Shown one piece after another: positions 1 through 13,464 of a DNA stretch of 64,000 nt. Position 1 is the stretch's first letter. Each line of letters begins with the position of its first letter. The position numbers were made by a program, and so were the translations under genes. The notes under the pieces were generated by a model. It was not told where the DNA came from, ran no database searches, and saw only the letters and a program-made list of their open reading frames with translations. This DNA is from Actinomyces haliotis (lineage in GTDB: Bacteria; Actinomycetota; Actinomycetes; Actinomycetales; Actinomycetaceae): positions 62,001-126,000 of the forward strand of contig NZ_JACWNA010000002.1 of assembly GCF_015355765.1 (NCBI RefSeq), read 5' to 3'.

Positions 1-66
1 AAGGGGAGCGGGGGCGGCACGAGGGCAGCAGAACTGTCCCACGCACTTCAAGATGGAGAATCAGTA

Positions 67-441
67 GTGCCTACCATCCAGCAGCTGGTCCGCAAGGGCC
101 GCTCGACGAAGCGCGCGGCGTCCAAGACGCCGGCGCTCAAGGCCAGCCCGCAGCGTCGTGGCGTGTGCACCCGCGTGTACACCACGACCCCGAAGAAGCC
201 GAACTCCGCCCTTCGTAAGGTCGCCCGCGTGCGCCTCTCGTCCGGCATCGAGGTCACCGCGTACATCCCCGGTGAGGGGCACAACCTCCAGGAGCACTCG
301 ATCGTGCTCGTCCGCGGCGGTCGTGTGAAGGACCTTCCCGGTGTCCGCTACCACATCGTGCGCGGCGCCCTCGACACCCAGGGCGTCAAGGGCCGTGGCC
401 AGGCGCGCTCCAAGTACGGCGCCAAGAAGGAGAAGAAGTAA
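67..441 (+). CDS. rpsL: 30S ribosomal protein S12
   Basis: S12 lines the decoding centre of the 30S subunit. The 124-residue product opens [10 protein letters not shown] and has the family signatures KKPNSALRK (about residue 43) and KDLPGVRYH (about 88). Both lysines where streptomycin-resistance changes usually fall are unmutated. The length is normal for actinobacteria. The start is GTG with GGAG at 55-58, 8 nt upstream. The stop overlaps the rpsG start by one base (TAATG), so the two are translationally coupled. It opens the str operon rpsL-rpsG-fusA-tuf; its promoter lies outside the window. Confidence 0.98.
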   Translation: MPTIQQLVRKGRSTKRAASKTPALKASPQRRGVCTRVYTTTPKKPNSALRKVARVRLSSGIEVTAYIPGEGHNLQEHSIVLVRGGRVKDLPGVRYHIVRGALDTQGVKGRGQARSKYGAKKEKK

Positions 442-911
442 TGCCTCGCAAGGGTCCCGCCCCCAAGCGCCCGCTCGTCGTCGACCCCGTCTACGGCTCG
501 CCGGTCGTCACCCAGCTCGTCAACCGCGTCCTCCTCGACGGCAAGAAGTCCACCGCCGAGCGCATCGTCTACGGAGCCCTTGAGGGCGTCCGCGCCAAGA
601 CGGACCAGGACCCGGTCACCGTCCTCAAGCGCGCCCTGGACAACATCCGCCCGGCCCTCGAGGTCCGCTCCCGCCGCGTCGGCGGCGCGACCTACCAGGT
701 CCCGGTGGAGGTCCGCCCGAACCGCGCCACCACCCTCGCCCTTCGCTGGCTCGTCGACTTCTCGCGCGAGCGTCGCGAGAACACGATGACCGAGCGCCTC
801 ATGAACGAGATCCTGGACGCGTCCAACGGTCTCGGCGCCGCCGTCAAGCGTCGCGAGGACATGCACCGAATGGCCGAGTCCAACAAGGCCTTCGCCCACT
901 ACCGCTGGTAA
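441..911 (+). CDS. rpsG: 30S ribosomal protein S7
   Basis: S7 nucleates assembly of the 30S head and contacts the E-site tRNA. The 156-residue product starts [10 protein letters not shown] and ends with the conserved [15 protein letters not shown]. Its length equals the family norm. It overlaps rpsL by 1 nt and is followed by an 87-nt gap with a stable hairpin before fusA. Confidence 0.98.
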   Translation: MPRKGPAPKRPLVVDPVYGSPVVTQLVNRVLLDGKKSTAERIVYGALEGVRAKTDQDPVTVLKRALDNIRPALEVRSRRVGGATYQVPVEVRPNRATTLALRWLVDFSRERRENTMTERLMNEILDASNGLGAAVKRREDMHRMAESNKAFAHYRW

Positions 912-921
912 CCAGCAGAAC

Positions 922-957
922 GTCGGCCGGGGTCCGCCCCCGGCGGCCCCGGCCGAC
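922..957 (+). terminator. hairpin between rpsG and fusA
   Basis: Perfect 11-bp inverted repeat GTCGGCCGGGG (922-932) and its complement (947-957) around a 14-nt loop, followed by a pyrimidine-rich stretch TCTTCTTCCTC. It may attenuate transcription between rpsG and fusA or stabilise a processed 3' end. A full terminator is less likely because fusA has no evident promoter. Confidence 0.5.
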
Positions 958-998
958 GGCTCTTCTTCCTCAACCACACTGAACGAAGGACTCAACTC

Positions 999-3143
<2,145 letters not shown>

Positions 3144-3154
3144 CCCCTCCGGCT

Positions 3155-3193
3155 CTCCCGGGGGCCGGACGGTTCCTGACCGGCCCCCGGGAG
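3155..3193 (+). terminator. hairpin between fusA and tuf
   Basis: Perfect 14-bp stem, CTCCCGGGGGCCGG (3155-3168) with its complement at 3180-3193, and an 11-nt loop. There is no T-tract after it. It probably terminates or attenuates fusA transcription, leaving tuf partly under its own promoter. Confidence 0.65.
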
Positions 3194-3276
3194 GTCCCGG
3201 GCGCTCGCACCCGTGACGCCCTTTCCAGTAAGATTTCCAACAATTCACCAGTAGAGACTCTCTGCGTCACCACGGC

Positions 3277-3282
3277 TAGCAT
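3277..3282 (+). promoter_or_regulatory. possible tuf promoter -10 (TAGCAT)
   Basis: TAGCAT fits the actinobacterial TANNNT -10 pattern and lies about 54 nt before the tuf start, downstream of the fusA hairpin. I see no convincing -35 box, so this is tentative. Confidence 0.3.
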
Positions 3283-3335
3283 GTGACCCAGTCGTATCCC
3301 GACGAAGAGAACTACCCGAGTCCAGGAGGACACCA

Positions 3336-4526
<1,191 letters not shown>

Positions 4527-4560
4527 CGATCTGACGCTGCCTGACTGAGAAGTCACCTGG

Positions 4561-4592
4561 ATCCCCCGGCCTCCGCGAGGAGGCCGGGGGAT
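4561..4592 (+). terminator. terminator after tuf
   Basis: Perfect 14-bp stem ATCCCCCGGCCTCC (4561-4574) with GGAGGCCGGGGGAT (4579-4592), a GCGA tetraloop and a short TCTCC tail. It ends the str operon. Confidence 0.85.
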
Positions 4593-4639
4593 TCTCCGTC
4601 TCCGCGCGGCGGCCGGCCGACACGGCGTGCGGCGTATGT

Positions 4640-4663
4640 GCGACACGCCCGAACGCGTGGACC
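4640..4663 (+). repeat. S10-leader direct repeat, copy 1
   Basis: Reads GCGACACGCCCG followed by AACGCGTGGACC. It matches copy 2 at 4879-4902 at 23 of 24 positions, 239 bp away. Function unknown. Confidence 0.8.
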
Positions 4664-4878
4664 AGGTGGGCGGTCTCACAGGGGTCGGGCGCCCTCTCGA
4701 CTACCGTCGGCACCGACGACGCTGATAGCGTTACCGGGCTGGTGCGGACGGGCGTCCGCGCGAGCCAACTCCCGGGGCCGACCCGGGAACCAGTCTGACG
4801 GACCCGCTCCACTCGGGTTTCCGTGTGTCCAGACCGGCCACATCTACTTCACAGCGGAGCTCCTTGCGCGTCGCGATC

Positions 4879-4902
4879 GCGACACGCCCGAGCGCGTGGA
4901 CC
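4879..4902 (+). repeat. S10-leader direct repeat, copy 2
   Basis: Second copy of the 24-bp element, differing from copy 1 by one base (GAGCG instead of GAACG). It lies about 32 nt before the rpsJ start, in the presumed mRNA leader. Confidence 0.8.
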
Positions 4903-4934
4903 GGTCACCGAAAGTACGAGAGAGGTTAGGCGCC

Positions 4935-5243
4935 ATGGCGGGACAGAAGATCCGCATCCGGCTCAAGTCCTACGACCACGAGGTCATCGACAGCTCGGCG
5001 CGCAAGATCGTCGACGTCGTGACCCGCGCTGGTGCGACGGTCGTGGGCCCCGTGCCGCTGCCGACCGAGAAGAACGTGTTCTGCGTCATCCGGTCGCCGC
5101 ACAAGTACAAGGACAGCCGCGAGCACTTCGAGATGCGCACGCACAAGCGGCTGATCGACATCATCGACCCGACGCCGAAGGCCGTCGACTCGCTCATGCG
5201 TCTCGACCTGCCGGCCGACGTCAACATCGAGATCAAGCTCTGA
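4935..5243 (+). CDS. rpsJ: 30S ribosomal protein S10
   Basis: S10 sits in the 30S head and also acts as NusE in antitermination. The 102-residue product starts [19 protein letters not shown] and ends VNIEIKL, both typical. The ATG at 4935 was chosen because family homology begins exactly there; the frame stays open upstream but encodes nothing recognisable. First gene of the S10 operon, 11 nt before rplC. Confidence 0.97.
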   Translation: MAGQKIRIRLKSYDHEVIDSSARKIVDVVTRAGATVVGPVPLPTEKNVFCVIRSPHKYKDSREHFEMRTHKRLIDIIDPTPKAVDSLMRLDLPADVNIEIKL

Positions 5244-5254
5244 GGACTGAAGCC

Positions 5255-5923
5255 ATGACTACGCTTAACCAGCCGGCTGCTGCCGCGCCTGCCAAGGCGC
5301 TGCTCGGCACCAAGCTCGGCATGACGCAGATCTGGGACGAGAACGGCATCCTCCGTCCCGTCACCGTTGTCCGCGTCGACACCAACGTCGTGACCCAGGT
5401 CCGCACCGTCGAGACCGACGGCTACGAGGCCGTCCAGCTCGCCTTCGGCGACGTCGACGAGCGCAAGGTCACCAAGCCCCTCGCGGGCCACTTCGCCAAG
5501 GCCGGGGTCGCCCCCCGCCGTCACGTCGCCGAGGTTCGCACCTCCCTCGCCGGGGAGTTCGCCCCCGGTCAGGAGCTCACCGCGGAGACCTTCGAGGTCG
5601 GCCAGAAGGTCGACGTCACCGGCACCTCCAAGGGCAAGGGCTTCGCCGGCGTCATGAAGCGTCACGGCTTCCAGGGCGTCTCGGCCTCCCACGGTGCCCA
5701 CCGCAACCACCGCAAGCCCGGCTCCGTCGGCGCCTGCGCCACCCCCGGTCGCATCTTCAAGGGCCTGCGCATGGCCGGCCACATGGGTCACGAGACCTCC
5801 ACCGTCCAGAACCTCAAGGTGCGCGGGGTCGACGCCGACAAGGGCGTCCTCCTTGTCAACGGCGCCATCCCGGGCCCCAAGGGCGCGGTCGTCGTCGTCC
5901 GCACCGCCGTGAAGGGAGCCTGA
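5255..5923 (+). CDS. rplC: 50S ribosomal protein L3
   Basis: L3 starts 50S assembly near the peptidyl-transferase centre. The 222-residue product has the [12 protein letters not shown] opening after a short Ala-rich leader, the [11 protein letters not shown] block and the C-terminal GPKGAVVVV. The ATG at 5255 gives the usual length. Second gene of the S10 operon, 4 nt before rplD. Confidence 0.97.
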   Translation: MTTLNQPAAAAPAKALLGTKLGMTQIWDENGILRPVTVVRVDTNVVTQVRTVETDGYEAVQLAFGDVDERKVTKPLAGHFAKAGVAPRRHVAEVRTSLAGEFAPGQELTAETFEVGQKVDVTGTSKGKGFAGVMKRHGFQGVSASHGAHRNHRKPGSVGACATPGRIFKGLRMAGHMGHETSTVQNLKVRGVDADKGVLLVNGAIPGPKGAVVVVRTAVKGA

Positions 5924-5927
5924 CACC

Positions 5928-6572
5928 ATGGCACAGGCACTGACCGTCGACATCGTCGACTCCAAGGGCGCCAAGACCGGCACGGCCGAGCTTCCGGCCG
6001 AGGTCTTCGACGTCGAGACCAACATCCCGCTCATGCACCAGGTCGTCGTCGCGCAGCTCGCCGCGGCCCGCCAGGGCACGCACGCCACCAAGACCCGCGG
6101 CAACGTCCGCGGCGGTGGTAAGAAGCCCTACCGCCAGAAGGGCACCGGCCGCGCCCGCCAGGGTTCGATCCGCGCCCCGCAGTACGTCGGCGGTGGCACC
6201 GTGCACGGTCCGCAGCCGCGCGACTACAGCCAGCGGACGCCCAAGAAGATGAAGGCCGCCGCCCTGCGCTCGGCCCTGTCGGACCGCGCCCGCAACGGCC
6301 GCGTCCACGTCATCACCGAGTTCGTCACCTCCGAGACGCCCTCCACCAAGTCGGCTCTCACGGCGCTGCGCAACCTCACGGGCCGCAAGTCCCTGGTCGT
6401 CGCCACACGCGAGGACGAGCTCACCGCGCTCAGTCTGCGCAACGCCCCTGAGGCGCTCGTGCTCTGGGCCGATCAGCTCAACACCTACGACGTCCTCGTC
6501 AACGATGACGTCGTCTTCACTGCCGCCGCCCTGGACTCGTTCCTCGGCACGGGCGAGGAGGAGTCCAAGTGA
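5928..6572 (+). CDS. rplD: 50S ribosomal protein L4
   Basis: L4 lines the peptide exit tunnel. The 214-residue product has the tunnel-loop motif [20 protein letters not shown] (about residues 62-81), where macrolide-resistance changes arise in other species; nothing there looks altered. Its stop overlaps the rplW GTG start by 4 nt (GTGA). Confidence 0.97.
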   Translation: MAQALTVDIVDSKGAKTGTAELPAEVFDVETNIPLMHQVVVAQLAAARQGTHATKTRGNVRGGGKKPYRQKGTGRARQGSIRAPQYVGGGTVHGPQPRDYSQRTPKKMKAAALRSALSDRARNGRVHVITEFVTSETPSTKSALTALRNLTGRKSLVVATREDELTALSLRNAPEALVLWADQLNTYDVLVNDDVVFTAAALDSFLGTGEEESK

Positions 6573-6874
6573 GCCTCGAGAAGTCCAAGAACCCCCGCGA
6601 CGTCATCGTCGCGCCGGTCGTCTCCGAGAAGTCCTACGCCTGCATGGACCGTGGCCAGTACACGTTCATCGTGGCGCCGGGTTCCAACAAGACCGAGATC
6701 AAGCAGGCCGTCGAGGCCATCTTCGACGTCAAGGTCGACTCCGTGAACACGGTCAACCGCAAGGGCAAGACCCGTCGCACCCGCACGGGCACCGGCAAGG
6801 CCAAGGACACCAAGCGCGCGATCGTCACGCTGCGCGAGGGGACCATCGACATCTTTGGCGAACTGGCTGAGTGA
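6569..6874 (+). CDS. rplW: 50S ribosomal protein L23
   Basis: L23 lies at the tunnel exit and docks trigger factor and SRP. The 101-residue product has the conserved VVSEKSY near the start and [15 protein letters not shown] in the centre. GTG start overlapping rplD by 4 nt. Part of the S10 operon; rplB follows after 23 nt with a GGAAGGTAAAGGA ribosome-binding region. Confidence 0.96.
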   Translation: MSLEKSKNPRDVIVAPVVSEKSYACMDRGQYTFIVAPGSNKTEIKQAVEAIFDVKVDSVNTVNRKGKTRRTRTGTGKAKDTKRAIVTLREGTIDIFGELAE

Positions 6875-6897
6875 GCCAGGGAAGGTAAAGGATCGAC

Positions 6898-7734
<837 letters not shown>

Positions 7735-7746
7735 TAGGAGCCTGAT

Positions 7747-8025
7747 ATGCCGCGCAGTCTGAAGAAGGGTCCCTTCGTCGACGACCACCTCCTCAAGAAG
7801 GTGGACGCCCAGAACGAGAAGGGCACCAAGAACGTCATCAAGACCTGGTCCCGTCGTTCGGTCATCACGCCGGACTTCCTCGGACACACCTTCGCCGTCC
7901 ACGACGGTCGCAAGCACGTCCCGGTCTTCATCACCGAGTCCATGGTGGGCCACAAGCTCGGCGAGTTCGCTCCGACCCGTACCTTCCGTGGGCACGTCAA
8001 GGACGACCGCAAGGCGCGTCGCTGA
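7747..8025 (+). CDS. rpsS: 30S ribosomal protein S19
   Basis: S19 forms a head complex with S13. The 92-residue product begins [18 protein letters not shown] and has the conserved [13 protein letters not shown]. Normal length; 12 nt after rplB with TAGGAG as ribosome-binding site. Confidence 0.97.
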   Translation: MPRSLKKGPFVDDHLLKKVDAQNEKGTKNVIKTWSRRSVITPDFLGHTFAVHDGRKHVPVFITESMVGHKLGEFAPTRTFRGHVKDDRKARR

Positions 8026-8053
8026 CGCCGTCGGAAGCAGAGAGGCAGAGAAC

Positions 8054-8431
8054 ATGGAAGCCAAGGCGCAGGCCAAGTACGTGCGCTGCACGCCGATGAA
8101 GGCTCGCCGCGTCGTGGACGTCGTCCGCGGCAAGCGCGCCGTCGAGGCCGTCAACGTGCTCCGTTTCGCCCCGCAGGCCGCTGCGGTGCCGGTGCGCAAG
8201 GTCATCGAGTCCGCCATCGCCAACGCCCGGGTCAAGGCCGAGCGTGACGGCGAGCGGTTCGACGAGAACGAGCTCTTCATCACCGAGGTGTTCGCCGACG
8301 AGGGCCCGACCCTCAAGCGGTTCCGGCCGCGCGCCCAGGGGCGCGCCAGCCGGATCCTCAAGCGCACCTCGCACATCACCGTCATCGTCGGCGACAAGGC
8401 CGACTCCGCGAAGAAGGAAGGAGCCCGGTAA
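8054..8431 (+). CDS. rplV: 50S ribosomal protein L22
   Basis: L22 reaches into the exit tunnel through its beta-hairpin. The 125-residue product begins [20 protein letters not shown] and has the C-terminal hairpin [19 protein letters not shown]. The ATG at 8054 follows GCAGAGAGGCAGAG and matches the family start. It overlaps rpsC by 1 nt (TAATG). Confidence 0.97.
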   Translation: MEAKAQAKYVRCTPMKARRVVDVVRGKRAVEAVNVLRFAPQAAAVPVRKVIESAIANARVKAERDGERFDENELFITEVFADEGPTLKRFRPRAQGRASRILKRTSHITVIVGDKADSAKKEGAR

Positions 8432-9240
8432 TGGGGCAGAAGGTCAACCCGACCGGGTTCCGCCTGGGCATCACCACGGACCACCGCTCGCGCTGGTTCG
8501 CCGACTCCACGAAGCCCGGTCAGCGGTACCGCGACTTCGTCGACGAGGACGTCAAGATCCGCCGCCTCATGGAGGACGGCATGGAGCGGGCCGGTATCTC
8601 CAAGGTCGACATCGAGCGCACCCGTGACCGCGTCCGCGTCGACCTCCACACCGCCCGTCCCGGCATCGTCATCGGTCGCCGCGGCGCCGAGGCCGAGCGC
8701 CTGCGCGGTCAGCTCGAGAAGCTGACCGGCAAGCAGGTCCAGCTCAACATCCTCGAGGTCAAGAACCCCGATCTCGACGCGCAGCTCGTCGCCCAGGGCA
8801 TCGCGGAGCAGCTCGCCAGCCGAGTCTCCTTCCGCCGCGCCATGCGCAAGGGCATGCAGTCCGCGATGCGCGCTGGCGCCAAGGGCATCCGCGTCCAGTG
8901 CGCGGGCCGTCTCGGTGGCGCCGAGATGAGTCGCTCCGAGTTCTACCGCGAGGGCCGCGTGCCGCTGCACACCCTCCGTGCGAACATCGACTACGGCTTC
9001 TACGAGGCCAAGACCACCTTCGGACGTCTCGGCGTCAAGGTGTGGATCTACAAGGGCGACATGACCGAGCGCGAGTTCGAGGCGCAGCAGGCCGTGTCCA
9101 GCCCCCGCGGCCGTGGTGGCCGTGGCGAGCGCCGCGGCGGCCGCCGCGGTGACCGCGCTCCGCGTCAGAGCAACGAGCAGCAGGCCGAGCAGACGCCGGC
9201 CGCCGAGAACGCTGCCGCAGACCAGGGAACGGAGGCCTGA
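8431..9240 (+). CDS. rpsC: 30S ribosomal protein S3
   Basis: S3 guards the mRNA entry channel. The 269-residue product begins [15 protein letters not shown] and has the KH-domain motif [15 protein letters not shown] (about residues 74-88). The last 50 residues are a low-complexity Arg/Gly run turning into an acidic Gln/Glu/Ala tail, as is common in actinobacterial S3. Confidence 0.97.
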   Translation: MGQKVNPTGFRLGITTDHRSRWFADSTKPGQRYRDFVDEDVKIRRLMEDGMERAGISKVDIERTRDRVRVDLHTARPGIVIGRRGAEAERLRGQLEKLTGKQVQLNILEVKNPDLDAQLVAQGIAEQLASRVSFRRAMRKGMQSAMRAGAKGIRVQCAGRLGGAEMSRSEFYREGRVPLHTLRANIDYGFYEAKTTFGRLGVKVWIYKGDMTEREFEAQQAVSSPRGRGGRGERRGGRRGDRAPRQSNEQQAEQTPAAENAAADQGTEA

Positions 9241-9243
9241 GCC

Positions 9244-9663
9244 GTGCTCATCCCTCGCCGGACCAAGTTCCGCAAGCAGCACCGCCCGCACCGCACGGGC
9301 CTGTCCAAGGGCGGCAACCAGATCGCCTTCGGTGACTTCGGCGTCCAGGCCCTCGAGCCCGCCTACGTCACCAACCGCCAGATCGAGGCGGCTCGTATCG
9401 CGATGACCCGCCACATCAAGCGCGGCGGAAAGGTGTGGATCAACATCTTCCCGGACCGCCCGCTGACCAAGAAGCCCGCCGAGACCCGCATGGGTTCCGG
9501 TAAGGGCGCCCCCGAGTGGTGGGTCGCCAACGTCAAGCCCGGACGCATCCTGTTCGAGCTCGGCGGCGTCGACGAGCCCCTCGCTCGCGAGGCCATGCGC
9601 CGCGCGCAGCACAAGCTTCCTATGAAGACCCGTTTCGTGACTCGTGAGGGTGGTGACGTCTGA
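9244..9663 (+). CDS. rplP: 50S ribosomal protein L16
   Basis: L16 helps position A-site tRNA. The 139-residue product begins [15 protein letters not shown] and has the conserved GRKVWI-like [12 protein letters not shown] and [11 protein letters not shown] blocks. GTG start 3 nt after rpsC. Its stop overlaps the rpmC start (TGATG). Confidence 0.97.
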   Translation: MLIPRRTKFRKQHRPHRTGLSKGGNQIAFGDFGVQALEPAYVTNRQIEAARIAMTRHIKRGGKVWINIFPDRPLTKKPAETRMGSGKGAPEWWVANVKPGRILFELGGVDEPLAREAMRRAQHKLPMKTRFVTREGGDV

Positions 9664-9908
9664 TGGCTATCGGTTCCAAGGGGCTGACCCCGTCCGACCT
9701 CGACGCCATGGACAACGAGCGCCTCGCTGAGGAGCTCTCCAAGGCCAAGGCCGAGCTGTTCAACCTCCGGTTCGCCTCGGCGACCGGCCAGCTCGAGGAC
9801 CACGGCCGTCTCAAGGCCGTGCGTCGCGACATCGCCCGCATCTACACGATCGTGCGCGAGCGCGAGCTCGGCATCCGTACCGCTCCGAGCACGGAGGAGT
9901 CCAAGTGA
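9663..9908 (+). CDS. rpmC: 50S ribosomal protein L29
   Basis: L29 sits at the tunnel exit next to L23. The 81-residue product has the family core [20 protein letters not shown] and a C-terminal extension [15 protein letters not shown]. Overlaps rplP by 1 nt and rpsQ by 4 nt. Confidence 0.96.
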   Translation: MAIGSKGLTPSDLDAMDNERLAEELSKAKAELFNLRFASATGQLEDHGRLKAVRRDIARIYTIVRERELGIRTAPSTEESK

Positions 9909-10186
9909 GCGAGCAGAACGTCCAGCAGTCCACCGAGCGCGCCCAGCGCAAGGTCCGCACCGGTTACGTCGTCTCGGACAAGATGGACAAGACCGTCGTC
10001 GTCGAGATCGAGGAGCGCTACAAGCACTCCCTCTACGGCAAGGTCCTCCGTCGTTCCCAGAAGGCCAAGGTCCACGACGAGAACAACGAGGCCCACGTCG
10101 GCGACCTCGTTCGCGTCATGGAGACCCGTCCGCTGAGCGCCACCAAGCACTGGCGCCTCGTGGAGGTCATCGAGAAGGCCAAGTGA
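9905..10186 (+). CDS. rpsQ: 30S ribosomal protein S17
   Basis: S17 is a primary 16S rRNA-binding protein. The 93-residue product has the OB-fold motifs [19 protein letters not shown] and [19 protein letters not shown] start overlapping rpmC by 4 nt. It is the last gene of the S10 unit: a long hairpin and a 390-nt gap follow. Confidence 0.97.
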   Translation: MSEQNVQQSTERAQRKVRTGYVVSDKMDKTVVVEIEERYKHSLYGKVLRRSQKAKVHDENNEAHVGDLVRVMETRPLSATKHWRLVEVIEKAK

Positions 10187-10576
10187 CCTCTCGCTGAGAC
10201 CCACTCAGCAGCAGCACGACGCCGCCACCGTCCCCTCGGGGAGGTGGCGGCGTCGTCGTGCGTCGGCGGCGCCTGGCGCAGGGCCGGGGGAGAGACTGTC
10301 CCCGCCGGACCCCCGGTGAGCAAAGGCACAGGGGTGCTGGCTGATCCCAGGTTCCGCGGCAGGACGGGCTTCTACTAGGCTATGAGAGTTGCGCGCGCCC
10401 GGAGTGCGCCCGACAGAGACCTCGCGCACCTGCGCCTGTGTCTGCCGGGACCTCCGCACGACGGACTCCACTCGCCCCTGGCGGGAGAGCAGTGCGCATT
10501 CGCAGAAGGAACGTTCGGCTAGGCTCGCGCCCCCTCGGGGGCGTCGAGAACCGGCTCGACGACAGGAGAACACTCA
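10187..10576 (+). other. rpsQ-rplN intergenic region
   Basis: This 390-nt gap contains a strong terminator-like hairpin (10216-10256) and two TAGGCT hexamers (10376-10381 and 10520-10525), which fit TANNNT -10 boxes for rplN. A GACAGGAGA ribosome-binding site lies just before rplN. I see no supportable gene. S10 and spc genes therefore look like separate transcription units. Confidence 0.6.
10216..10256 (+). terminator. terminator after rpsQ
   Basis: A 14-bp outer stem, ACGACGCCGCCACC (10216-10229) with its complement at 10243-10256, encloses a second 5-bp TCCCC/GGGGA stem. It is nearly one continuous 19-bp helix. No T-tract. Confidence 0.75.
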
Positions 10577-10945
10577 ATGATCCAGCAGGAGTCGCGACTG
10601 AAGGTCGCCGACAACACCGGTGCCAAGGAGATCCTTTGCATCCGTGTTCTCGGTGGCTCGGGACGGCGCTATGCGGGTATCGGCGACACCATCGTCGCCA
10701 CCGTGAAGGACGCCATCCCCGGCGGCAACGTCAAGAAGGGCGAGGTCGTCAAGGCGGTCGTCGTGCGCACCCGCAAGGAGCGCCGCCGTCCGGACGGCTC
10801 GTACATCCGCTTCGACGAGAACGCGGCCGTCATCCTCAACAACAACGGCGAGCCCCGCGGCACGCGCATCTTCGGCCCCGTGGGCCGCGAGCTTCGTGAC
10901 AAGAAGTTCATGCGCATCGTGTCGCTCGCCCCGGAGGTGATCTGA
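10577..10945 (+). CDS. rplN: 50S ribosomal protein L14
   Basis: L14 forms the inter-subunit bridge B8. The 122-residue product begins [18 protein letters not shown] and has the family motifs [13 protein letters not shown] and [18 protein letters not shown]. Normal length. First gene of the spc unit, which runs to rplO. Confidence 0.98.
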   Translation: MIQQESRLKVADNTGAKEILCIRVLGGSGRRYAGIGDTIVATVKDAIPGGNVKKGEVVKAVVVRTRKERRRPDGSYIRFDENAAVILNNNGEPRGTRIFGPVGRELRDKKFMRIVSLAPEVI

Positions 10946-10947
10946 CA

Positions 10948-11292
10948 ATGGCACGCATCAAGAAGGGTGACCAGGTTCTGGTCATCGCCGGCAAGGACAA
11001 GGGCAAGACGGGGCGCGTCCTCGAGGTCCTCCCCGACGTCGACCGGGTCCTCGTCGAGGGCGTCCAGCGCGTCACCAAGCACACCCGTGTCGGGCAGTCC
11101 GCCCAGGGCGCCCGCACCGGCGGCATCGAGACCGTGGAGGCCCCGATTCACGCCTCCAACGTCATGCTCGTCGACCCCAAGACCAAGCAGCGCACCCGCG
11201 TCGGCTTCCGTGTCGAGGAGGGCGAGCGCGCCAACGGCGCCAAGCGATCCGTCCGCGTCCGCTACGCCAAGAAGTCCGGGGAGGACCTGTGA
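10948..11292 (+). CDS. rplX: 50S ribosomal protein L24
   Basis: L24 is an assembly initiator of the 50S subunit. The 114-residue product has the KOW motif [20 protein letters not shown] at its N-terminus. 2 nt after rplN; its stop overlaps the rplE GTG start. Confidence 0.97.
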   Translation: MARIKKGDQVLVIAGKDKGKTGRVLEVLPDVDRVLVEGVQRVTKHTRVGQSAQGARTGGIETVEAPIHASNVMLVDPKTKQRTRVGFRVEEGERANGAKRSVRVRYAKKSGEDL

Positions 11293-11849
11293 CCATGGCC
11301 GACTACACGCCTCGTCTCAAGACCAAGTACGCCTCCGACGTCGCGCCGGCCCTCCGCGAGGAGTTCCAGCACGCGAACGTCAACGAGGTCGGCCGCGTCA
11401 TCAAGGTGGTCGTCAACATGGGTGTGGGCGAGGCCGCTCACGACTCCAAGATGATCGAGGGCGCCGTCCGCGACCTCACCGCCATCACCGGCCAGAAGCC
11501 GCAGGTCACCAAGGCCCGCAAGTCCATCGCGCAGTTCAAGCTGCGCGAGGGGCAGCCCATCGGCGCGCACGTCACGCTGCGAGGCGACCGCATGTGGGAG
11601 TTTTTCGACCGCCTCATCTCCGTCTCGCTTCCCCGCATCCGCGACTTCCGCGGCCTGTCCCCGAAGCAGTTCGACGGCAACGGCAACTACACCTTCGGTC
11701 TCACCGAGCAGTCCGTGTTCCACGAGATCGACGCCGACTCCATCGACCGCGTGCGCGGCATGGACATCACCGTGGTGACCACGGCCAAGACCGACGAGGA
11801 GGCCCGCTCGCTGCTCAAGCAGCTCGGCTTCCCCTTCAAGGAGAAGTGA
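11289..11849 (+). CDS. rplE: 50S ribosomal protein L5
   Basis: L5 binds 5S rRNA and contacts P-site tRNA. The product is 186 residues from GTG 11289, or 184 from ATG 11295; GGGGAGGA just upstream can serve either. Core motifs include [25 protein letters not shown] and [10 protein letters not shown]. Confidence 0.97.
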   Translation: MTMADYTPRLKTKYASDVAPALREEFQHANVNEVGRVIKVVVNMGVGEAAHDSKMIEGAVRDLTAITGQKPQVTKARKSIAQFKLREGQPIGAHVTLRGDRMWEFFDRLISVSLPRIRDFRGLSPKQFDGNGNYTFGLTEQSVFHEIDADSIDRVRGMDITVVTTAKTDEEARSLLKQLGFPFKEK

Positions 11850-11850
11850 C

Positions 11851-12036
11851 ATGGCGAAGACCGCTCTCAAGGAGAAGGCCAACCGCAAGCCGAAGTTCGG
11901 CGTCCGGGCTTACACGCGCTGCCAGCGCTGCGGCCGCCCGCACTCTGTCTACCGCAAGTTCGGCCTGTGCCGAGTCTGCCTGCGCGAGATGGTTCTCAAC
12001 GGCCAGCTCCCCGGCGTGACGAAGTCCAGCTGGTAA
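11851..12036 (+). CDS. rpsZ: 30S ribosomal protein S14, zinc type (type Z)
   Basis: The 61-residue S14 has an intact zinc ribbon, CQRC and CRVC (Cys24/27 and Cys40/43). This is the C-plus form made when zinc is plentiful; many actinobacteria keep a Cys-free paralogue elsewhere under Zur control. 1 nt after rplE. Confidence 0.97.
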   Translation: MAKTALKEKANRKPKFGVRAYTRCQRCGRPHSVYRKFGLCRVCLREMVLNGQLPGVTKSSW

Positions 12037-12093
12037 GAAACTACGTCGCAGGTCCGCGAGGAAACCGCGACGAGGAAGGGCTGAGGCCCACTC

Positions 12094-12492
12094 ATGACTA
12101 TGACAGACCCGATCGCAGACATGCTCACCCGTCTGCGCAACGCCAACAACGCCTACCACGACGTCGTCTCGATGCCGTCGAGCAAGCTCAAGGTCAACAT
12201 CGCTGAGATGCTGAAGGCCGAGGGCTACATCGCCGACTACGAGGTCACCGACGCGGAGGTCGGCAAGACGCTCACGCTGAGCCTCAAGTACGGAGCCAAC
12301 CGCCAGCGGGCCATCCAGGGCCTCAAGCGCGTCTCCAAGCCCGGCCTGCGCGTCTACGCCAAGTCCACCAACCTGCCCAAGGTCCTCGGCGGCCTCGGGG
12401 TGGCCATCCTGTCCACCTCCTCCGGCCTCCTCACGGACAAGCAGGCCGAGTCCAAGGGCGTCGGCGGCGAAGTGCTCGCCTACGTCTGGTGA
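12094..12492 (+). CDS. rpsH: 30S ribosomal protein S8
   Basis: S8 binds the central domain of 16S rRNA and is the classical spc-operon autoregulator in E. coli. The 132-residue product begins [17 protein letters not shown] and ends [12 protein letters not shown] second ATG at 12100 would shorten it by two residues. 57-nt gap after rpsZ. Confidence 0.97.
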   Translation: MTMTDPIADMLTRLRNANNAYHDVVSMPSSKLKVNIAEMLKAEGYIADYEVTDAEVGKTLTLSLKYGANRQRAIQGLKRVSKPGLRVYAKSTNLPKVLGGLGVAILSTSSGLLTDKQAESKGVGGEVLAYVW

Positions 12493-12513
12493 GATAAGGA
12501 ACGGAGGAAAACC

Positions 12514-13053
12514 ATGTCTCGTATTGGACGACTTCCCGTTCCGGTTCCCGCCGGAGTGGACGTCACCATCAACGGCAACGAGGTGACCGTGAAGGGCCCC
12601 AAGGGCACCCTCTCCCGCGTCATCCCCGCCCCGCTGAGCGTCACCCGCCAGGAGGACGGCACCATCCTGGTGACCCGTCCCGACGACGAGCGCGAGTCGC
12701 GCTCGTTGCACGGCCTGTCGCGCACGCTCATCAACAACATGGTCGTCGGCGTCAGCGACGGCTACACCAAGAACCTCGAGATCGTCGGCACCGGTTACCG
12801 CGCCCAGCAGCGCGGCACCGCGATCGAGCTCTCGCTCGGCTTCTCGCACACCGTGACCGTCGAGGCCCCCGAGGGCATCACCCTCACGGTCGACGGCAAC
12901 CTCAAGATCGCCGTCTCCGGCATCTCCAAGGAGCAGGTCGGCGAGGTCGCGGCGAACATCCGCAAGATCCGTCCGCCGGAGCCCTACAAGGGCAAGGGCG
13001 TGCGCTACGCCGGCGAGAACGTCCGCCGCAAGGTCGGAAAGGCTGGTAAGTGA
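12514..13053 (+). CDS. rplF: 50S ribosomal protein L6
   Basis: L6 lies near the sarcin-ricin loop. The 179-residue product begins [17 protein letters not shown] and ends with [19 protein letters not shown], the family C-terminal signature. GGAGGAAAA ribosome-binding site. Overlaps the rplR GTG start by 4 nt. Confidence 0.97.
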   Translation: MSRIGRLPVPVPAGVDVTINGNEVTVKGPKGTLSRVIPAPLSVTRQEDGTILVTRPDDERESRSLHGLSRTLINNMVVGVSDGYTKNLEIVGTGYRAQQRGTAIELSLGFSHTVTVEAPEGITLTVDGNLKIAVSGISKEQVGEVAANIRKIRPPEPYKGKGVRYAGENVRRKVGKAGK

Positions 13054-13430
13054 CCATGGCTTACACGATCAAGAGGGGCAAGTCGAAGGCTGTCGCCCGC
13101 AAGATCCGCCACCAGCGCGTGCGCAAGCACGTCAACGGCACGCCGGAGCGCCCGCGCCTCGTCGTCACCCGCTCGAACCGCCACATGGTCGCGCAGGTCA
13201 TCGACGACACCATCGGCCACACCCTGTGCTCGGCCTCGACCCTCGAGGACGCCGTCAAGGGCGTCGAGGGCCACAAGGTCGGCCAGGCGCACAAGGTCGG
13301 TGAGCTCGTGGCCGAGCGCGCCAAGGCCCTGGGCATTGAGAAGGTTGTCTTCGACCGCGGAGGCAACAAGTACCACGGCCGTGTCGCCGCCGTCGCCGAC
13401 GGCGCCCGCGACGGCGGCCTGGTGCTCTGA
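13050..13430 (+). CDS. rplR: 50S ribosomal protein L18
   Basis: L18 carries 5S rRNA into the 50S subunit. The 126-residue product has [20 protein letters not shown] and the C-terminal [20 protein letters not shown]. The start may be GTG 13050 (GGAAAGG 7 nt upstream) or ATG 13056. Confidence 0.97.
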   Translation: MTMAYTIKRGKSKAVARKIRHQRVRKHVNGTPERPRLVVTRSNRHMVAQVIDDTIGHTLCSASTLEDAVKGVEGHKVGQAHKVGELVAERAKALGIEKVVFDRGGNKYHGRVAAVADGARDGGLVL

Positions 13431-13464
13431 GCACGACGACGACGAGAAAGAAGAGGAACATCTG

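Larger units (their letters stand above)
4593..4934 (+). other. S10 operon upstream region and leader
   Basis: This 342-nt gap holds no gene that I can support. Two TANNNT hexamers, TACCGT (4702-4707) and TAGCGT (4726-4731), are possible -10 boxes, without clear -35 partners. A 24-bp element occurs twice with one mismatch (4640-4663 and 4879-4902), once upstream of the candidate promoters and once inside the presumed leader just before the rpsJ ribosome-binding site. Confidence 0.5.

Noticed and set aside
10187-10576. Short open frames in the rpsQ-rplN gap on both strands
   Set aside because: They cover the terminator hairpin and promoter region, lack ribosome-binding sites and have no recognisable product.
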